From: Sphingobacteriaceae bacterium
Lineage (GTDB): Bacteria; Bacteroidota; Bacteroidia; B-17B0; Aurantibacillaceae
Direction of reading: 5' to 3'
DNA: 64,000 bases
Assembly: GCA_016705695.1 (NCBI GenBank)
Contig: JADJLA010000003.1
Span: 62,001-126,000, forward strand
A program made the position numbers and the translations under genes. Below are positions 18,563 to 27,902 of this stretch, piece after piece (position 1 is the stretch's first letter; each line of letters begins with the position of its first letter). A model generated the notes under the pieces. That model worked only from the letters and a program-made list of their open reading frames with translations, did not search any database and was not told the DNA's origin.

Positions 18563-20608
18563 ATGCCGAACTCTTTTAAACGCACGCTTGTAACCGCCGC
18601 ACTGCCATATGCTAATGGTCCTGTTCATATAGGGCACTTGGCAGGATGCTATTTGCCTGCGGATATTTACGTGCGTTATTTGCGCAGTATTGGCAGTGAT
18701 GTAAAATTTATTTGTGGTAGCGATGAACACGGTGTCCCTATTACAATCAAAGCAAAGAAAGAAGGAATTACGCCTCAGCAAGTGGTAGATAAATACCATA
18801 AAATAATGGGTGATGCCTTTAATGAGTTTGGAATTTCATTTGATATTTATTCGCGCACAAGTAATAAAACGCATCATCAAACAGCCTCCGATTTTTTTAA
18901 AACGCTTTATGATAAAGGCGGATTTACTGAGCAAGTAACCGAACAATATTACGACGAAGAAGCAAAACAGTTTTTAGCTGACCGTTATATTACAGGAACT
19001 TGTCCGAAATGTGCTAACCCAAATGCATATGGCGATCAGTGCGAAAAATGCGGATCAACATTAAACGCAACGGATCTTATTGATGCAAGATCAACTTTAA
19101 GTGGAAGCAAACCGGTATTAAAGCAAACAAAAAATTGGTTCTTGCCCCTAGATAAATTGCAACCAAAAATAAAAGCTTATATCGATTTACATAGTAATTG
19201 GAAACCAAATGTATATGGCCAATGTAAAAGTTGGATAGAAAGTGGAGATGGATTACAACCAAGGGCTATGACGCGTGATTTAGATTGGGGCGTAAAAGTT
19301 CCGGTGGCAGGAGCTGATGGAAAAGTATTATATGTATGGTTCGACGCGCCTATTGGTTATATCAGCGCAACAAAAGAATTATTACCAAATAACTGGAAAG
19401 ATTATTGGCAAAATAAAGAGTCTCGGTTGATCCATTTTATTGGAAAGGATAATATTGTTTTTCATTGCATCATTTTTCCTGCGATGTTAATGGAACATGG
19501 AGAATTTGTTTTACCTGATAATGTTCCGGCCAATGAATTTTTGAATTTGGAAGGTGAGAAGATCTCTACCTCGCGCAATTGGGCGGTATGGTTGCACGAA
19601 TATTTGCAAGAATTCAAAGGGCAGCAAGATGTATTGCGTTATATGTTATGTTCTAACGCGCCCGAAACAAAAGACAATGATTTCACTTGGAAAGATCTGC
19701 AAACAAAAAATAACAGTGAGCTAGTTGCCATCCTTGGTAATTTTGTGAATCGTACTGTTGTTCTAACGCATAAATTCTACAATGGTAAAGTTCCGGCTGC
19801 CGAAAAATTCAGCAAAGAGGATATGATCGTGTTAGAAGAATTAGCAAAATTCCCAAGTAAGATCAGCGAACCATTAGAACATTTTAAATTCAGAGAAGCG
19901 ATAAGTGAGCTCATGAATTTAGCGCGTTTAGGAAATAAATATTTAGCAGATACGGAACCTTGGAAATTAATTAAAACAGATGAAGAGCGTGTAAAAACGA
20001 TCATGAACATTGCTTTGCAGATTACTACGAATCTTGCGATCTTGAGTGAGCCGTTCTTGCCTTTTACATCTAAAAAACTATTTTCGTTCTTAAACATCAA
20101 TCCATTAACTTGGTTATTTGCAAAAAAGACGAATAATTTGCCAACCAATCACGTCATTGGCAAGGAAGAATTATTGTTCGCTAAAATTGAGGACGAGCAA
20201 ATTCAATTGCAATTACAAAAATTGGAAAATAGTAAAAAAGAAAATACACCGGCGCCTAGTATTCCTCCTCAAAAGGTGGAGACCACTTTTGATGAATTCT
20301 CCAAAATGGATATCCGTGTGGGAACTATTTTAGAAGCCGAGCGAGTGCCAAAGACCGATAAATTATTGAAGTTAAAGATCGACACCGGAATAGATGTTCG
20401 TACGGTTGTGAGTGGAATAGCGGAATGGTATAAGCCCGAAGATATTATTGGGGTACAAGTAAGTATTTTGGCAAATTTGGCACCGCGAAAAATAAAAGGA
20501 ATTGAAAGTCAGGGAATGATATTAATGGCCGAGAATACCCAGGGCGAATTAAGTTTTGTGGTACCAACCAAAAAAGATAAAACAAATAATGGCTCTATTG
20601 TTAAATAG
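18563..20608 (+). CDS. metG: Methionyl-tRNA synthetase
   Basis: 681 residues; charges tRNA-Met with methionine. Class I motifs are the HIGH box (NGPVHIGHLAG) near residue 20 and a KMSKS equivalent reading KISTSRNWAVW. The zinc-knuckle segment has four cysteines (CPKCANPNAYGDQCEKCG). The anticodon-binding helical domain is followed, from about residue 575, by a C-terminal tRNA-binding (EMAP/Trbp111-like) domain (FSKMDIRVGTILEAERV; GIESQGMILMAE), which dimerises the enzyme and raises tRNA affinity. The ATG at 18563 fits the conserved N-terminus. A TATCTTTA box upstream may be the promoter. Confidence 0.97.
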   Translation: MPNSFKRTLVTAALPYANGPVHIGHLAGCYLPADIYVRYLRSIGSDVKFICGSDEHGVPITIKAKKEGITPQQVVDKYHKIMGDAFNEFGISFDIYSRTSNKTHHQTASDFFKTLYDKGGFTEQVTEQYYDEEAKQFLADRYITGTCPKCANPNAYGDQCEKCGSTLNATDLIDARSTLSGSKPVLKQTKNWFLPLDKLQPKIKAYIDLHSNWKPNVYGQCKSWIESGDGLQPRAMTRDLDWGVKVPVAGADGKVLYVWFDAPIGYISATKELLPNNWKDYWQNKESRLIHFIGKDNIVFHCIIFPAMLMEHGEFVLPDNVPANEFLNLEGEKISTSRNWAVWLHEYLQEFKGQQDVLRYMLCSNAPETKDNDFTWKDLQTKNNSELVAILGNFVNRTVVLTHKFYNGKVPAAEKFSKEDMIVLEELAKFPSKISEPLEHFKFREAISELMNLARLGNKYLADTEPWKLIKTDEERVKTIMNIALQITTNLAILSEPFLPFTSKKLFSFLNINPLTWLFAKKTNNLPTNHVIGKEELLFAKIEDEQIQLQLQKLENSKKENTPAPSIPPQKVETTFDEFSKMDIRVGTILEAERVPKTDKLLKLKIDTGIDVRTVVSGIAEWYKPEDIIGVQVSILANLAPRKIKGIESQGMILMAENTQGELSFVVPTKKDKTNNGSIVK

Positions 20609-21410
20609 GATAATTATCGTATTTCTTCTGTTTACTTGCTACAAACCTTTAGCTCAAAATAAAAGACCAAGCGATAACGATTATCAAACGCGTGAAGAGT
20701 TTAAAAGATTCCACCGACGCGCAATAAAAGTAGGATCATGGCAAATTCAAAACTTGAAATTTGGGGCAATTGTTATAAGATTACAGAATGATAAGCGTAA
20801 AGTAGATGGGTATTTAAAAGTTGGAGATGAAAAGTCGGCAATGCAAGTTCAAGCAGAGGCGCAATATCGTAACAGATCAATTATAAGTGCCGCATTATCG
20901 CAAATTGATTTTTGTAAAGTTTATTTTATTTTCTCACAAAGTAGCGATTCTTTATTGGCCGGAAAAAGGAATGATGTGTTCGTAGATTCAACCTTAAAAG
21001 TTCAGTCAAGTATTGTTATGAATGAGAAATTCTATGTGCTGCTTGAAGAGGATTTTCTTTATCAAACCTCTATTGGTTTTGTTAAAGAAGACAGCGCAAA
21101 ATATGCTGTGGAAAGAGGTCATACAAATGGAAACAAGCCATTTTTGTTTAAAAATAAGTATGGTCACCAATTAAAAAACCCATTTCCATATAAGTGTTCA
21201 ACGAATCTTTTTTTTATTAAAAAGGTAATGGTTCGCGAAAGAGTAGAGTTGGAACAAGGTAAATCACAGAGTGTTAAATTTAGAACAGTAAATGCTTATA
21301 AATACTATAGCAGCATTTTTGGGAATACAAATATTAAATTGTACAACTTTTACCAAAGTAGTCAAGGCCAGCAGGTGAGTGATCCGGAGCTCAAACCGTT
21401 TCTGTATTAA
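20589..21410 (+). CDS. Small secreted protein of unknown function
   Basis: 273 residues from the ATG at 20589, which overlaps the 3' end of metG by 20 bp. A longer start at 20556 is possible but would put 11 charged residues before the signal peptide, so the shorter form (MALLLNRIIIVFLLFTCYKPLAQ, cleaved after LAQ) is preferred. The cysteine in the leader lacks a good lipobox. The mature part is basic and aromatic, with a probable beta-rich region and no motif I recognise. The overlap implies translation coupled to metG. A role cannot be assigned. Confidence 0.75.
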   Translation: MALLLNRIIIVFLLFTCYKPLAQNKRPSDNDYQTREEFKRFHRRAIKVGSWQIQNLKFGAIVIRLQNDKRKVDGYLKVGDEKSAMQVQAEAQYRNRSIISAALSQIDFCKVYFIFSQSSDSLLAGKRNDVFVDSTLKVQSSIVMNEKFYVLLEEDFLYQTSIGFVKEDSAKYAVERGHTNGNKPFLFKNKYGHQLKNPFPYKCSTNLFFIKKVMVRERVELEQGKSQSVKFRTVNAYKYYSSIFGNTNIKLYNFYQSSQGQQVSDPELKPFLY

Positions 21411-21437
21411 ATTCTAAATTAATTAGATACCTCTACA

Positions 21438-21469
21438 TTTGCTTTAAGAGCTTAGTTTTTGTATATTTG
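21438..21469 (+). promoter_or_regulatory. Bacteroidota-type promoter of the metalloprotease gene
   Basis: TTTG at 21438-21441, then 20 bp, then TATATTTG at 21462-21469. This matches the -33 TTTG / -7 TAnnTTTG pattern known for the primary sigma factor of Bacteroidota. The ATG follows 20 bp after the -7 box. Confidence 0.65.
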
Positions 21470-21489
21470 GAATACTAATAACCTATCAA

Positions 21490-23778
21490 ATGAAACTAAT
21501 TTTACCTGCTATTGCTTTAGTGTTGTGTTTAGGAACAAATGCTCAAAGCGGAGATAATCATTGGAGTGCAAGTACCGATAAAAATGTTGCACTTAACGGA
21601 AAACGTCAGATCGTCCTCAATAAATACCTTGTGTATAATTTGAATTTAGCCAATTTAAAAGCGCAGTTGGCCACTGCTCCTAACGAAAAAGCAACCATTA
21701 TTAATAATAGTAATTGCATTATTACCTTACCTGCTCCAAATGGAGAAATGCAGTTATTTAAAGTAGTTGAGGCCCCAATAATGGAGCCTGCTTTGGCCGC
21801 GGCATATCCTGATATTAAAACGTATTCTATTAAAGGTATAACTGATGTATATGCTAACGGAAAAATTGATGTGAACGAATTTGGTTTTCATGGAATGATC
21901 CGTACCATTAAAGGAGATTATTTTATTGATCCTTATTGTTTACAAAACACCGCTGATTATATTACCTATTACACCGCTGATTTTGTAAAGCCTGAACAAG
22001 ATAGACTTCCTGAGGTTGGTTTACAGAACAGCGATCTGCAGCCTAAAAAAAAAGAAAACGTAACAAGTCTTCAAAGCACAGCACTAATGCCTCCGGCGGC
22101 GTGCGTGGGAGCTAATTTACGCACGTACCGTTTAGCAGTAGCCTGTACGGGCGAATATGCTGTTGCCGCTACTGGCTCAGCTACTCCAACTAAAGCTCAA
22201 ACACTAGCAAAAATTGTTACATCAGTAAACCGTGTTACAGGCGTTTACGAAACAGAAGCTGCAGTACGGTTGGTTTTAGTAGCAACCGAAACTGTGGTTA
22301 TCTTTTTAAGTGGAGCAACTGATCCGTTCAATAATACAAATGCTGGTACTTTAATAGGACAAAGTCAAACTGTTATTACAGCATCAATTGGAACAGCAAA
22401 TTTTGATATCGGTCATACTTTTAGCACCGGTGGCGGTGGCTTAGCTACACTTGGATGTGTTTGTAATGCAGGCAGCAAAGCCCAGGGCATAACCGGTAGC
22501 CCAAGTCCTGTTGGCGATCCTTATGATATTGATTATGTAGCCCACGAAATGGGTCACCAATTTGCAGGTAATCATACATTTAATTCAAGTGGAACTGGAT
22601 CGGGAAGTTGTAACGGAAATCGTAATTCATCTACAGCCGTTGAGCCCGGAGGCGGGGTAACCATAATGGCTTATGCAGGCATTTGCGGTTCGCAAGATAT
22701 AGCGTCAAACAGTATCGCATATTTTCATGCAACAAGTTATGATGAGATAGTAAACTTTACTCAACTAGGTAGTGGTAATGGCTGTGCTGTAACTTCAGCA
22801 ACCGGTAACCAACCTCCTGTGGTAACAGTTTCAGGCAACTTTTTTGTACCGGCAAATACAGCATTTACTTTAACAGGAAGTGCTACAGATCCTAATAGCG
22901 ACCCGTTAACTTATTCGTGGGAAGAGCGCGATGCCGGTTCCGCAGCAGGTAATTGGAATTCGGGCAGCAAACCTTTCTTCCGTTCGTATACTCCAAATGT
23001 ATCTTCTACACGCATGTTCCCGCCACAGAGCCAAATGCTGAATAATCAGTATCAATCATTGCCTGGTGAGTATATGCCAACTACAGCTCAAACGCTTAAT
23101 TTTAGATTAACAGCTCGCGATAATAAAATGGGCGGCGGAGGTGTATGTTATGCACAAAGCACCATATCGGTTAGCGCAACATCCGGATCCTTTGCAATTA
23201 CGTATCCTAATTCTACCGGAATTGTTTGGGGAATGGCACAACTGCAAAATGTAACCTGGAATGTAAATGGTACTGACGTGGCGCCGGTAAACTCTCCTAA
23301 TGTTAATATATTGATCTCTTATAATTCAGGAATTACGTTCACAACATTACTGGCAAATACACCTAATGATGGCATAGAAGTGATAACTGTTCCAACATTA
23401 ACTGCAGGCGTTACAACATGTCGTATAAAAGTAGAATCAGCAAATAGTATTTTCTTTGATGTGAATCAACCGGATTTTGAGATCGCTGCTTCTGTAACTG
23501 GTTTAGCGGATGTCTCAGCAGGAAACGCTTTAGGAGTTTTAGTACTTCCTAATCCTTTCACAAACGATTTCCAGTTAAAAGTTGGTACTTTATCATCAAG
23601 TTCAAAAACAGAAGTTGTTATTACAGACGTGTTAGGTAAGGTGATCAAACAAATAACTTATGATAAAGTGAGTATCTTGGATGAGCGCATCGATCTTTCA
23701 GAATTTAAGGCTGCTGTGTACTTTGTTACTGTTGCAAATAACAATACAAAAATCACCATTCGTATCATTAAGCAATAA
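21490..23778 (+). CDS. Secreted reprolysin-like zinc metalloprotease with T9SS type A sorting domain
   Basis: 762 residues. A signal peptide (ending NAQ) is followed by a propeptide-like region (about 20-195) and a metzincin catalytic domain starting near ACVGANLRTYRLAVACTGEY. The zinc motif HEMGHQFAGNH gives ligands His352, His356 and His362 with catalytic Glu353; the Met-turn is VTIMAYAGICG. A PKD/cadherin-like domain follows (PPVVTVSG to TYSWEERD), and the last 85 residues form a T9SS type A sorting domain (VLVLPNPFTNDFQLKV, VVITDVLGKVI). It is therefore likely exported by Sec, then across the outer membrane by T9SS, and degrades extracellular protein. A promoter lies upstream and a hairpin terminator downstream. 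Confidence 0.93.
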   Translation: MKLILPAIALVLCLGTNAQSGDNHWSASTDKNVALNGKRQIVLNKYLVYNLNLANLKAQLATAPNEKATIINNSNCIITLPAPNGEMQLFKVVEAPIMEPALAAAYPDIKTYSIKGITDVYANGKIDVNEFGFHGMIRTIKGDYFIDPYCLQNTADYITYYTADFVKPEQDRLPEVGLQNSDLQPKKKENVTSLQSTALMPPAACVGANLRTYRLAVACTGEYAVAATGSATPTKAQTLAKIVTSVNRVTGVYETEAAVRLVLVATETVVIFLSGATDPFNNTNAGTLIGQSQTVITASIGTANFDIGHTFSTGGGGLATLGCVCNAGSKAQGITGSPSPVGDPYDIDYVAHEMGHQFAGNHTFNSSGTGSGSCNGNRNSSTAVEPGGGVTIMAYAGICGSQDIASNSIAYFHATSYDEIVNFTQLGSGNGCAVTSATGNQPPVVTVSGNFFVPANTAFTLTGSATDPNSDPLTYSWEERDAGSAAGNWNSGSKPFFRSYTPNVSSTRMFPPQSQMLNNQYQSLPGEYMPTTAQTLNFRLTARDNKMGGGGVCYAQSTISVSATSGSFAITYPNSTGIVWGMAQLQNVTWNVNGTDVAPVNSPNVNILISYNSGITFTTLLANTPNDGIEVITVPTLTAGVTTCRIKVESANSIFFDVNQPDFEIAASVTGLADVSAGNALGVLVLPNPFTNDFQLKVGTLSSSSKTEVVITDVLGKVIKQITYDKVSILDERIDLSEFKAAVYFVTVANNNTKITIRIIKQ

Positions 23779-23794
23779 AAATTCTTATAAAATT

Positions 23795-23826
23795 AAAAAC
23801 CCGTCATGTTTATGTGACGGGTTTTT
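23795..23826. terminator. Bidirectional intrinsic terminator
   Basis: Perfect 12-bp stem (aaaaacccgtca / tgacgggttttt) with an 8-base loop, followed by a T-run on the plus strand and a shorter one on the minus strand. It lies between two convergent genes, 16 bp after the protease stop and 14 bp after the rfbB stop. Confidence 0.88.
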
Positions 23827-23840
23827 TTATGTTCAATTTT

Positions 23841-24893
23841 TTAGCGTTTAGCGTATTGCTCTTGATAATATTGTAAATAATTACCGGAGGTTACGTTGTT
23901 CAACCATTCGCTATTGTTCAAATACCAATCAACGGTTTTATCTAAACCTTCTTCAAACGTAACGCTTGGAACCCAAGCCAGATCATTCTTTAATTTAGTA
24001 GCATCAATAGCATAACGAAGATCATGCCCGGCACGATCAGTAACAAACGTGATGAGTTTTTCATTTGTTCCTGCTCCGCGGTTCAATTTTTTATCCATGA
24101 TACGGCACAGTAAGCGGATCACATCAATGTTCGTCCATTCATTATGTCCGCCAACATTATAAGTGCTTCCATCTTTTGCTTTATGAAAGATCGTGTCGAT
24201 TGCGCGTGCGTGATCAACCACAAATAACCAATCGCGAACATTTTCGCCTTTACCGTAAATTGGTAGAGGTTTATTATTTAAAATATTATTGATGCAAAGT
24301 GGAATTAATTTTTCGGGGAAGTGATTTGGTCCGTAATTATTACTGCAATTAGAGATCACACAAGGTAAACCATAGGTATCGTGATATGCACGCACAAAAT
24401 GATCGCTACTAGCTTTAGAAGCAGAGTAGGGGCTGTGCGGATCGTAAGAGGTAGTTTCAACAAACATACCAGTATCTCCTAATGCTCCGTATACTTCATC
24501 CGTACTTACATGATAAAAACGTTTGAAGGTGGTGTTTGGTTTTTTAAATAGAACTTTAGCGGCATTCAATAAATTAACCGTTCCAATTACGTTGGTCATT
24601 ACAAATTCTAATGGATTGGTAATGCTGCGATCTACATGACTTTCGGCAGCTAAATGTACAACGGCGTTAAATTGTTCTTTTTCAAAAAGCGCGTTAATAA
24701 AAGTAGCATCAACAATATCGCCTTTAACGAATTTGTAGTTGGGTTTATTTTCAATATCAGTTAGGTTTGCCAAATTACCTGCATAGGTAAGGGCATCTAA
24801 ATTATAGATCTGGTAGTTTGGATAGGTATTCACAAACAATCTAACAACATACGAGCCAATAAATCCGGCTCCTCCGGTGATCAGTATTTTCAT
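23841..24893 (-). CDS. rfbB: dTDP-glucose 4,6-dehydratase
   Basis: 350-residue SDR enzyme that turns dTDP-glucose into dTDP-4-keto-6-deoxyglucose, the second step to dTDP-rhamnose and other deoxysugars. The NAD-binding motif is TGGAGFIGSYV at the N-terminus. Family segments include HLAAESHVDRSI, YHVSTDEVYGALGD, the catalytic YSASKASSDHFVRAYH, NCSNNYGPNHFPEKLIPL and GKGENVRDWLFVVDHARAI. Length is normal. Unusually, rfbA, rfbC and rfbD are not beside it. Upstream on the minus strand is a TAATTTTA box that could be its promoter. It shares a bidirectional terminator with the protease gene. Confidence 0.95.
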   Translation of the reverse strand: MKILITGGAGFIGSYVVRLFVNTYPNYQIYNLDALTYAGNLANLTDIENKPNYKFVKGDIVDATFINALFEKEQFNAVVHLAAESHVDRSITNPLEFVMTNVIGTVNLLNAAKVLFKKPNTTFKRFYHVSTDEVYGALGDTGMFVETTSYDPHSPYSASKASSDHFVRAYHDTYGLPCVISNCSNNYGPNHFPEKLIPLCINNILNNKPLPIYGKGENVRDWLFVVDHARAIDTIFHKAKDGSTYNVGGHNEWTNIDVIRLLCRIMDKKLNRGAGTNEKLITFVTDRAGHDLRYAIDATKLKNDLAWVPSVTFEEGLDKTVDWYLNNSEWLNNVTSGNYLQYYQEQYAKR

Positions 24894-25147
24894 TTTCGGA
24901 CGATTTTTTTTGGTAAAATTAGAATAAAATGGGGTTCCTCAAAACATATTTAAGCTTATTTATAGGTTTCTAAATTTAATCTTGTTATAGTTTATTGTTG
25001 GGTTTTATATCCTCTTAACTTATTGGAACAAAAAATGTTGACGCCGAAGAAATGACATTAAAGTGGTGTTTATTTCTTAGAAATTGTGGTCGGTAGGAAC
25101 TAGCAAATAAAAAAGATGATCAAAAATTGAATCGTATCATTACCCTA

Positions 25148-25810
25148 TCAAAACTCGTTTAATGTGGTAAGAAGCTCTTTGTTTTCGGTTAACCATTTAA
25201 TTAAACTGTTATTGCGTGGAGGCAAGTTTAATTTTTGACAGATCTTTGATCGGTAATTTTCAACGGTTTTTTCGGTTAGGAACAATAGCTCACCGATCTC
25301 TTTTGAGGTTTTGTTTTGAGAAACAAGTTTTAGTGTTTTTAATTCAGTGGTTGAAAGGTCCTTAAATTTATCAAGCAAAAGTTGTTTGCGTTGTTCAAGC
25401 ACATTGTAATCATTAAACGATTCTTTTAAAGTTGGTCCAATATATTTTTGACCAAGCAAAACTTTTTGAATACAGTTCGTGAGCTCATTCACTGCAAAAT
25501 CTTTAAGTACAAATCCGTACGCGCCAAATTCCATGGCTTTCAAAAGCATTTCTTTTTCTTTGTACATAGTTAAGATGATCACTTTTGTATTGAGATCATT
25601 TTTTTGAATTTCTTGTGCAATTTCGAGCCCGTTCTTCATAGGCATATTTATGTCCAACAGGGCGATCTCAGGAGTTTCGGATCTGATCTTAGCAAAAGCC
25701 TCGGCCCCATCTGAACATTCAATAATAGTAAGATCCTTAAAAGAATCTTTAATAAGCTCAATTAAACCTTTTCTGAAGATCGGATGATCGTCGGCGATTA
25801 GTAATTTCAT
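25148..25810 (-). CDS. NarL/FixJ-family response regulator
   Basis: 220 residues: a receiver domain (about 1-120) with acidic pocket IADDHPIF, phosphoacceptor Asp in ALLDINMPMKNG and the conserved Lys in FVLKDFAV, then a LuxR-type helix-turn-helix (about 150-210; LSTTELKTLKLVSQNKTSKEIGELLF, shown here only as family match). The recognition helix region reads LTEKTVENYRSKI. Its first four bases overlap the end of the kinase gene, so the two are translationally coupled and form a cognate pair. Targets are unknown; the giant adhesin gene diverging from the kinase gene is one candidate. Confidence 0.93.
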   Translation of the reverse strand: MKLLIADDHPIFRKGLIELIKDSFKDLTIIECSDGAEAFAKIRSETPEIALLDINMPMKNGLEIAQEIQKNDLNTKVIILTMYKEKEMLLKAMEFGAYGFVLKDFAVNELTNCIQKVLLGQKYIGPTLKESFNDYNVLEQRKQLLLDKFKDLSTTELKTLKLVSQNKTSKEIGELLFLTEKTVENYRSKICQKLNLPPRNNSLIKWLTENKELLTTLNEF

Positions 25811-27774
25811 TTGATCTTTAATATTAATTTAAAACCTTTGGGATCGTTCTTTGTAATTGAAAATGTGGAGTCTATAATTTTTGCATGTTCTTTGATCGAT
25901 AAAATACCTATACCATTCAATGCTTTTAGATTCGCATTATCCCAATTGCCGTTGTCTTGATATGTCATCACAAGGGCGTCTGATTGAGTTTCAAATGAGA
26001 TCTTTAGAGCGGTAGATTGGCTATGTTTTATTGTATTGTTAAGGCATTCTTGAATTATTCTGAACAAGTGTGTGGATTGCTTAGGAGAGAGCTTGTCTAC
26101 TTCAGGACAGAAATCAAAACTGCACTCGAGGTTGAATGTGTTTTGTATGGATTCTATGAGGCCGGTGATCACAGTTCGCAAACCAACTTTGGCAACGTAA
26201 GATGGGAAAAGATTTCGTGAGATCTGCCGGGTTTGTTCAATAACACGTTCGATCTCTTTATTGGCGATATCCTTATTTTTGGCAGATGGATCGCTGGTGA
26301 TCTTGGATTTAAGAATGGATAAACTTTGACCAATATCATCGTGTAGATCTTGTGCAATTCTACTTCTTTCATTCTCAATATTAATGATCAAATTTTTACT
26401 GAATAGTTCTTGCTGGATCCTCATATTTCGATTGTAACGCAAGTAAAAATAGGTCACTATCAAAGCGATCAATAGTAATGCGACCCCACTTAATATCCAA
26501 CGCAAATATACTTCGTGGCGATAGTTTTTTTGAAGAAGGAGCAGTTTGTTTTGTTCTCTTTCGAGTTGGATCTCTTTTTTCTGAACGTTATACCTTACTT
26601 GAAGTTCGTCGAGGGTTCTTGTATTTAGGGCTTTATGTACACTGTCTTTAAAATTGGTATAAAGTAAGTAGTAGTTGAGAGCCTCCCTAAAATTATTTTT
26701 TTTATTATTAAGTAAATATTTCAGATCGTAAAGTTGCATGATGCCGGTAGAGTTTTTAGAATCCATTATTAGATCCTCATTGATAGCGATCGCATTCTCA
26801 ACTTCTTTTATTAGGCCTTTATCAAGTAGAAAGCGAGCTTTACTTAATGAGGCATTTGCAGCTTCGATCTTGAAATTATATTTATTAAAAATATAAATGG
26901 CCGAATCTTTGTAGGTGATCCCTTTTTCAAATTCATTATTCCCAATATAGGCCGAGCCAAGAATGGCGTATGAATTGGCAAGCTCTACAGGTAAATTATT
27001 TCGAATATTGTAATCCATTACCTCGCGAAATATTTTCGACACTTTACTGTAATTATTAAGGCTTACCTGAACCAAACAATAATTTAATTTTATATAACTC
27101 AGCAATCGTGTGTATTTAGTATTGCTGGTAACTTTTATTCCCCGCTCAAAATCATCACTCGCCCTTTCAGATTCGCCTAAGTAAAATTTAACAAGACCTA
27201 GATTATTCAGAAAATTAGCCTGGAAGTAGACATCATTTAATAATTCGGCCTTGGAAAGGCCTTTAATATAATATTCTGCAGCAGCTTTTGTGTCACCTTT
27301 TTCTTCGCATATGATCCCCAGAAGATTATAGATCTCAAATTCGTTCTCATTGTCTTTATTCTTAATGCTTATTTTTAAAAGTGGTTCTACATCTTGTATA
27401 GTGTTCTGCGTTAATCCATATTCTCTGTCTACATAGAATAGTCTTATTTTAGAAAGGATCTCAAAGTGTTCATCTTTGTTTTTAAGAGCAATGTCGAGGC
27501 ATTTGTTGTATAAATGTATAGCATCTTCGAGTTTTCGTTTATAGAATTGAAAATTACCCTTGTAAATAAAGAATTCCGCAAGAGAATCTTCGGGATAATG
27601 ATGAAGCTCAATAAACTTAAAGAGTTCATTTTGCGCTAATTCAAATCGTGCTGAATCAAGATACGAGGCCTCTTTTACTTTTGAAAAATGTAAACGTAAA
27701 CTATCCTGGTAAGCTATCCCTTTACTTAACCAACACAATACCAGCAATAAAGTTGTTAAAAAGCGCTTTTTCAT
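25807..27774 (-). CDS. TPR-containing sensor histidine kinase (HisKA_3 / NarX-like)
   Basis: 655 residues. An N-terminal signal (MKKRFLTTLLLVLCWLSKG) leads into a tetratricopeptide-rich periplasmic region (about 30-390), then a coiled stretch and one membrane helix (about 420-447). The dimerisation/phosphoacceptor box RIAQDLHDDIGQSLSILKS has its His near residue 476. The ATPase domain shows an N-box (IIQECLNNTIKHSQ) and a DNGNW / LNGIGILSIKEH G-box. This architecture is common in Bacteroidota. The periplasmic TPRs may bind a protein or peptide ligand. A TATATTTA box lies upstream of the start. The gene diverges from the adhesin gene over 128 bp. Confidence 0.92.
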   Translation of the reverse strand: MKKRFLTTLLLVLCWLSKGIAYQDSLRLHFSKVKEASYLDSARFELAQNELFKFIELHHYPEDSLAEFFIYKGNFQFYKRKLEDAIHLYNKCLDIALKNKDEHFEILSKIRLFYVDREYGLTQNTIQDVEPLLKISIKNKDNENEFEIYNLLGIICEEKGDTKAAAEYYIKGLSKAELLNDVYFQANFLNNLGLVKFYLGESERASDDFERGIKVTSNTKYTRLLSYIKLNYCLVQVSLNNYSKVSKIFREVMDYNIRNNLPVELANSYAILGSAYIGNNEFEKGITYKDSAIYIFNKYNFKIEAANASLSKARFLLDKGLIKEVENAIAINEDLIMDSKNSTGIMQLYDLKYLLNNKKNNFREALNYYLLYTNFKDSVHKALNTRTLDELQVRYNVQKKEIQLEREQNKLLLLQKNYRHEVYLRWILSGVALLLIALIVTYFYLRYNRNMRIQQELFSKNLIINIENERSRIAQDLHDDIGQSLSILKSKITSDPSAKNKDIANKEIERVIEQTRQISRNLFPSYVAKVGLRTVITGLIESIQNTFNLECSFDFCPEVDKLSPKQSTHLFRIIQECLNNTIKHSQSTALKISFETQSDALVMTYQDNGNWDNANLKALNGIGILSIKEHAKIIDSTFSITKNDPKGFKLILKIK

Positions 27775-27902
27775 GAATTAGAAGCATAAATATAACGGAT
27801 TATGCTGATTATAAGAAGGGGGGTGGCCCTCTTTTGGGCTTTGGGACCAAGCAATAAATTAGCTAATTAATTTAGGAGTTTTTATTTAACAGAATAACAA
27901 AA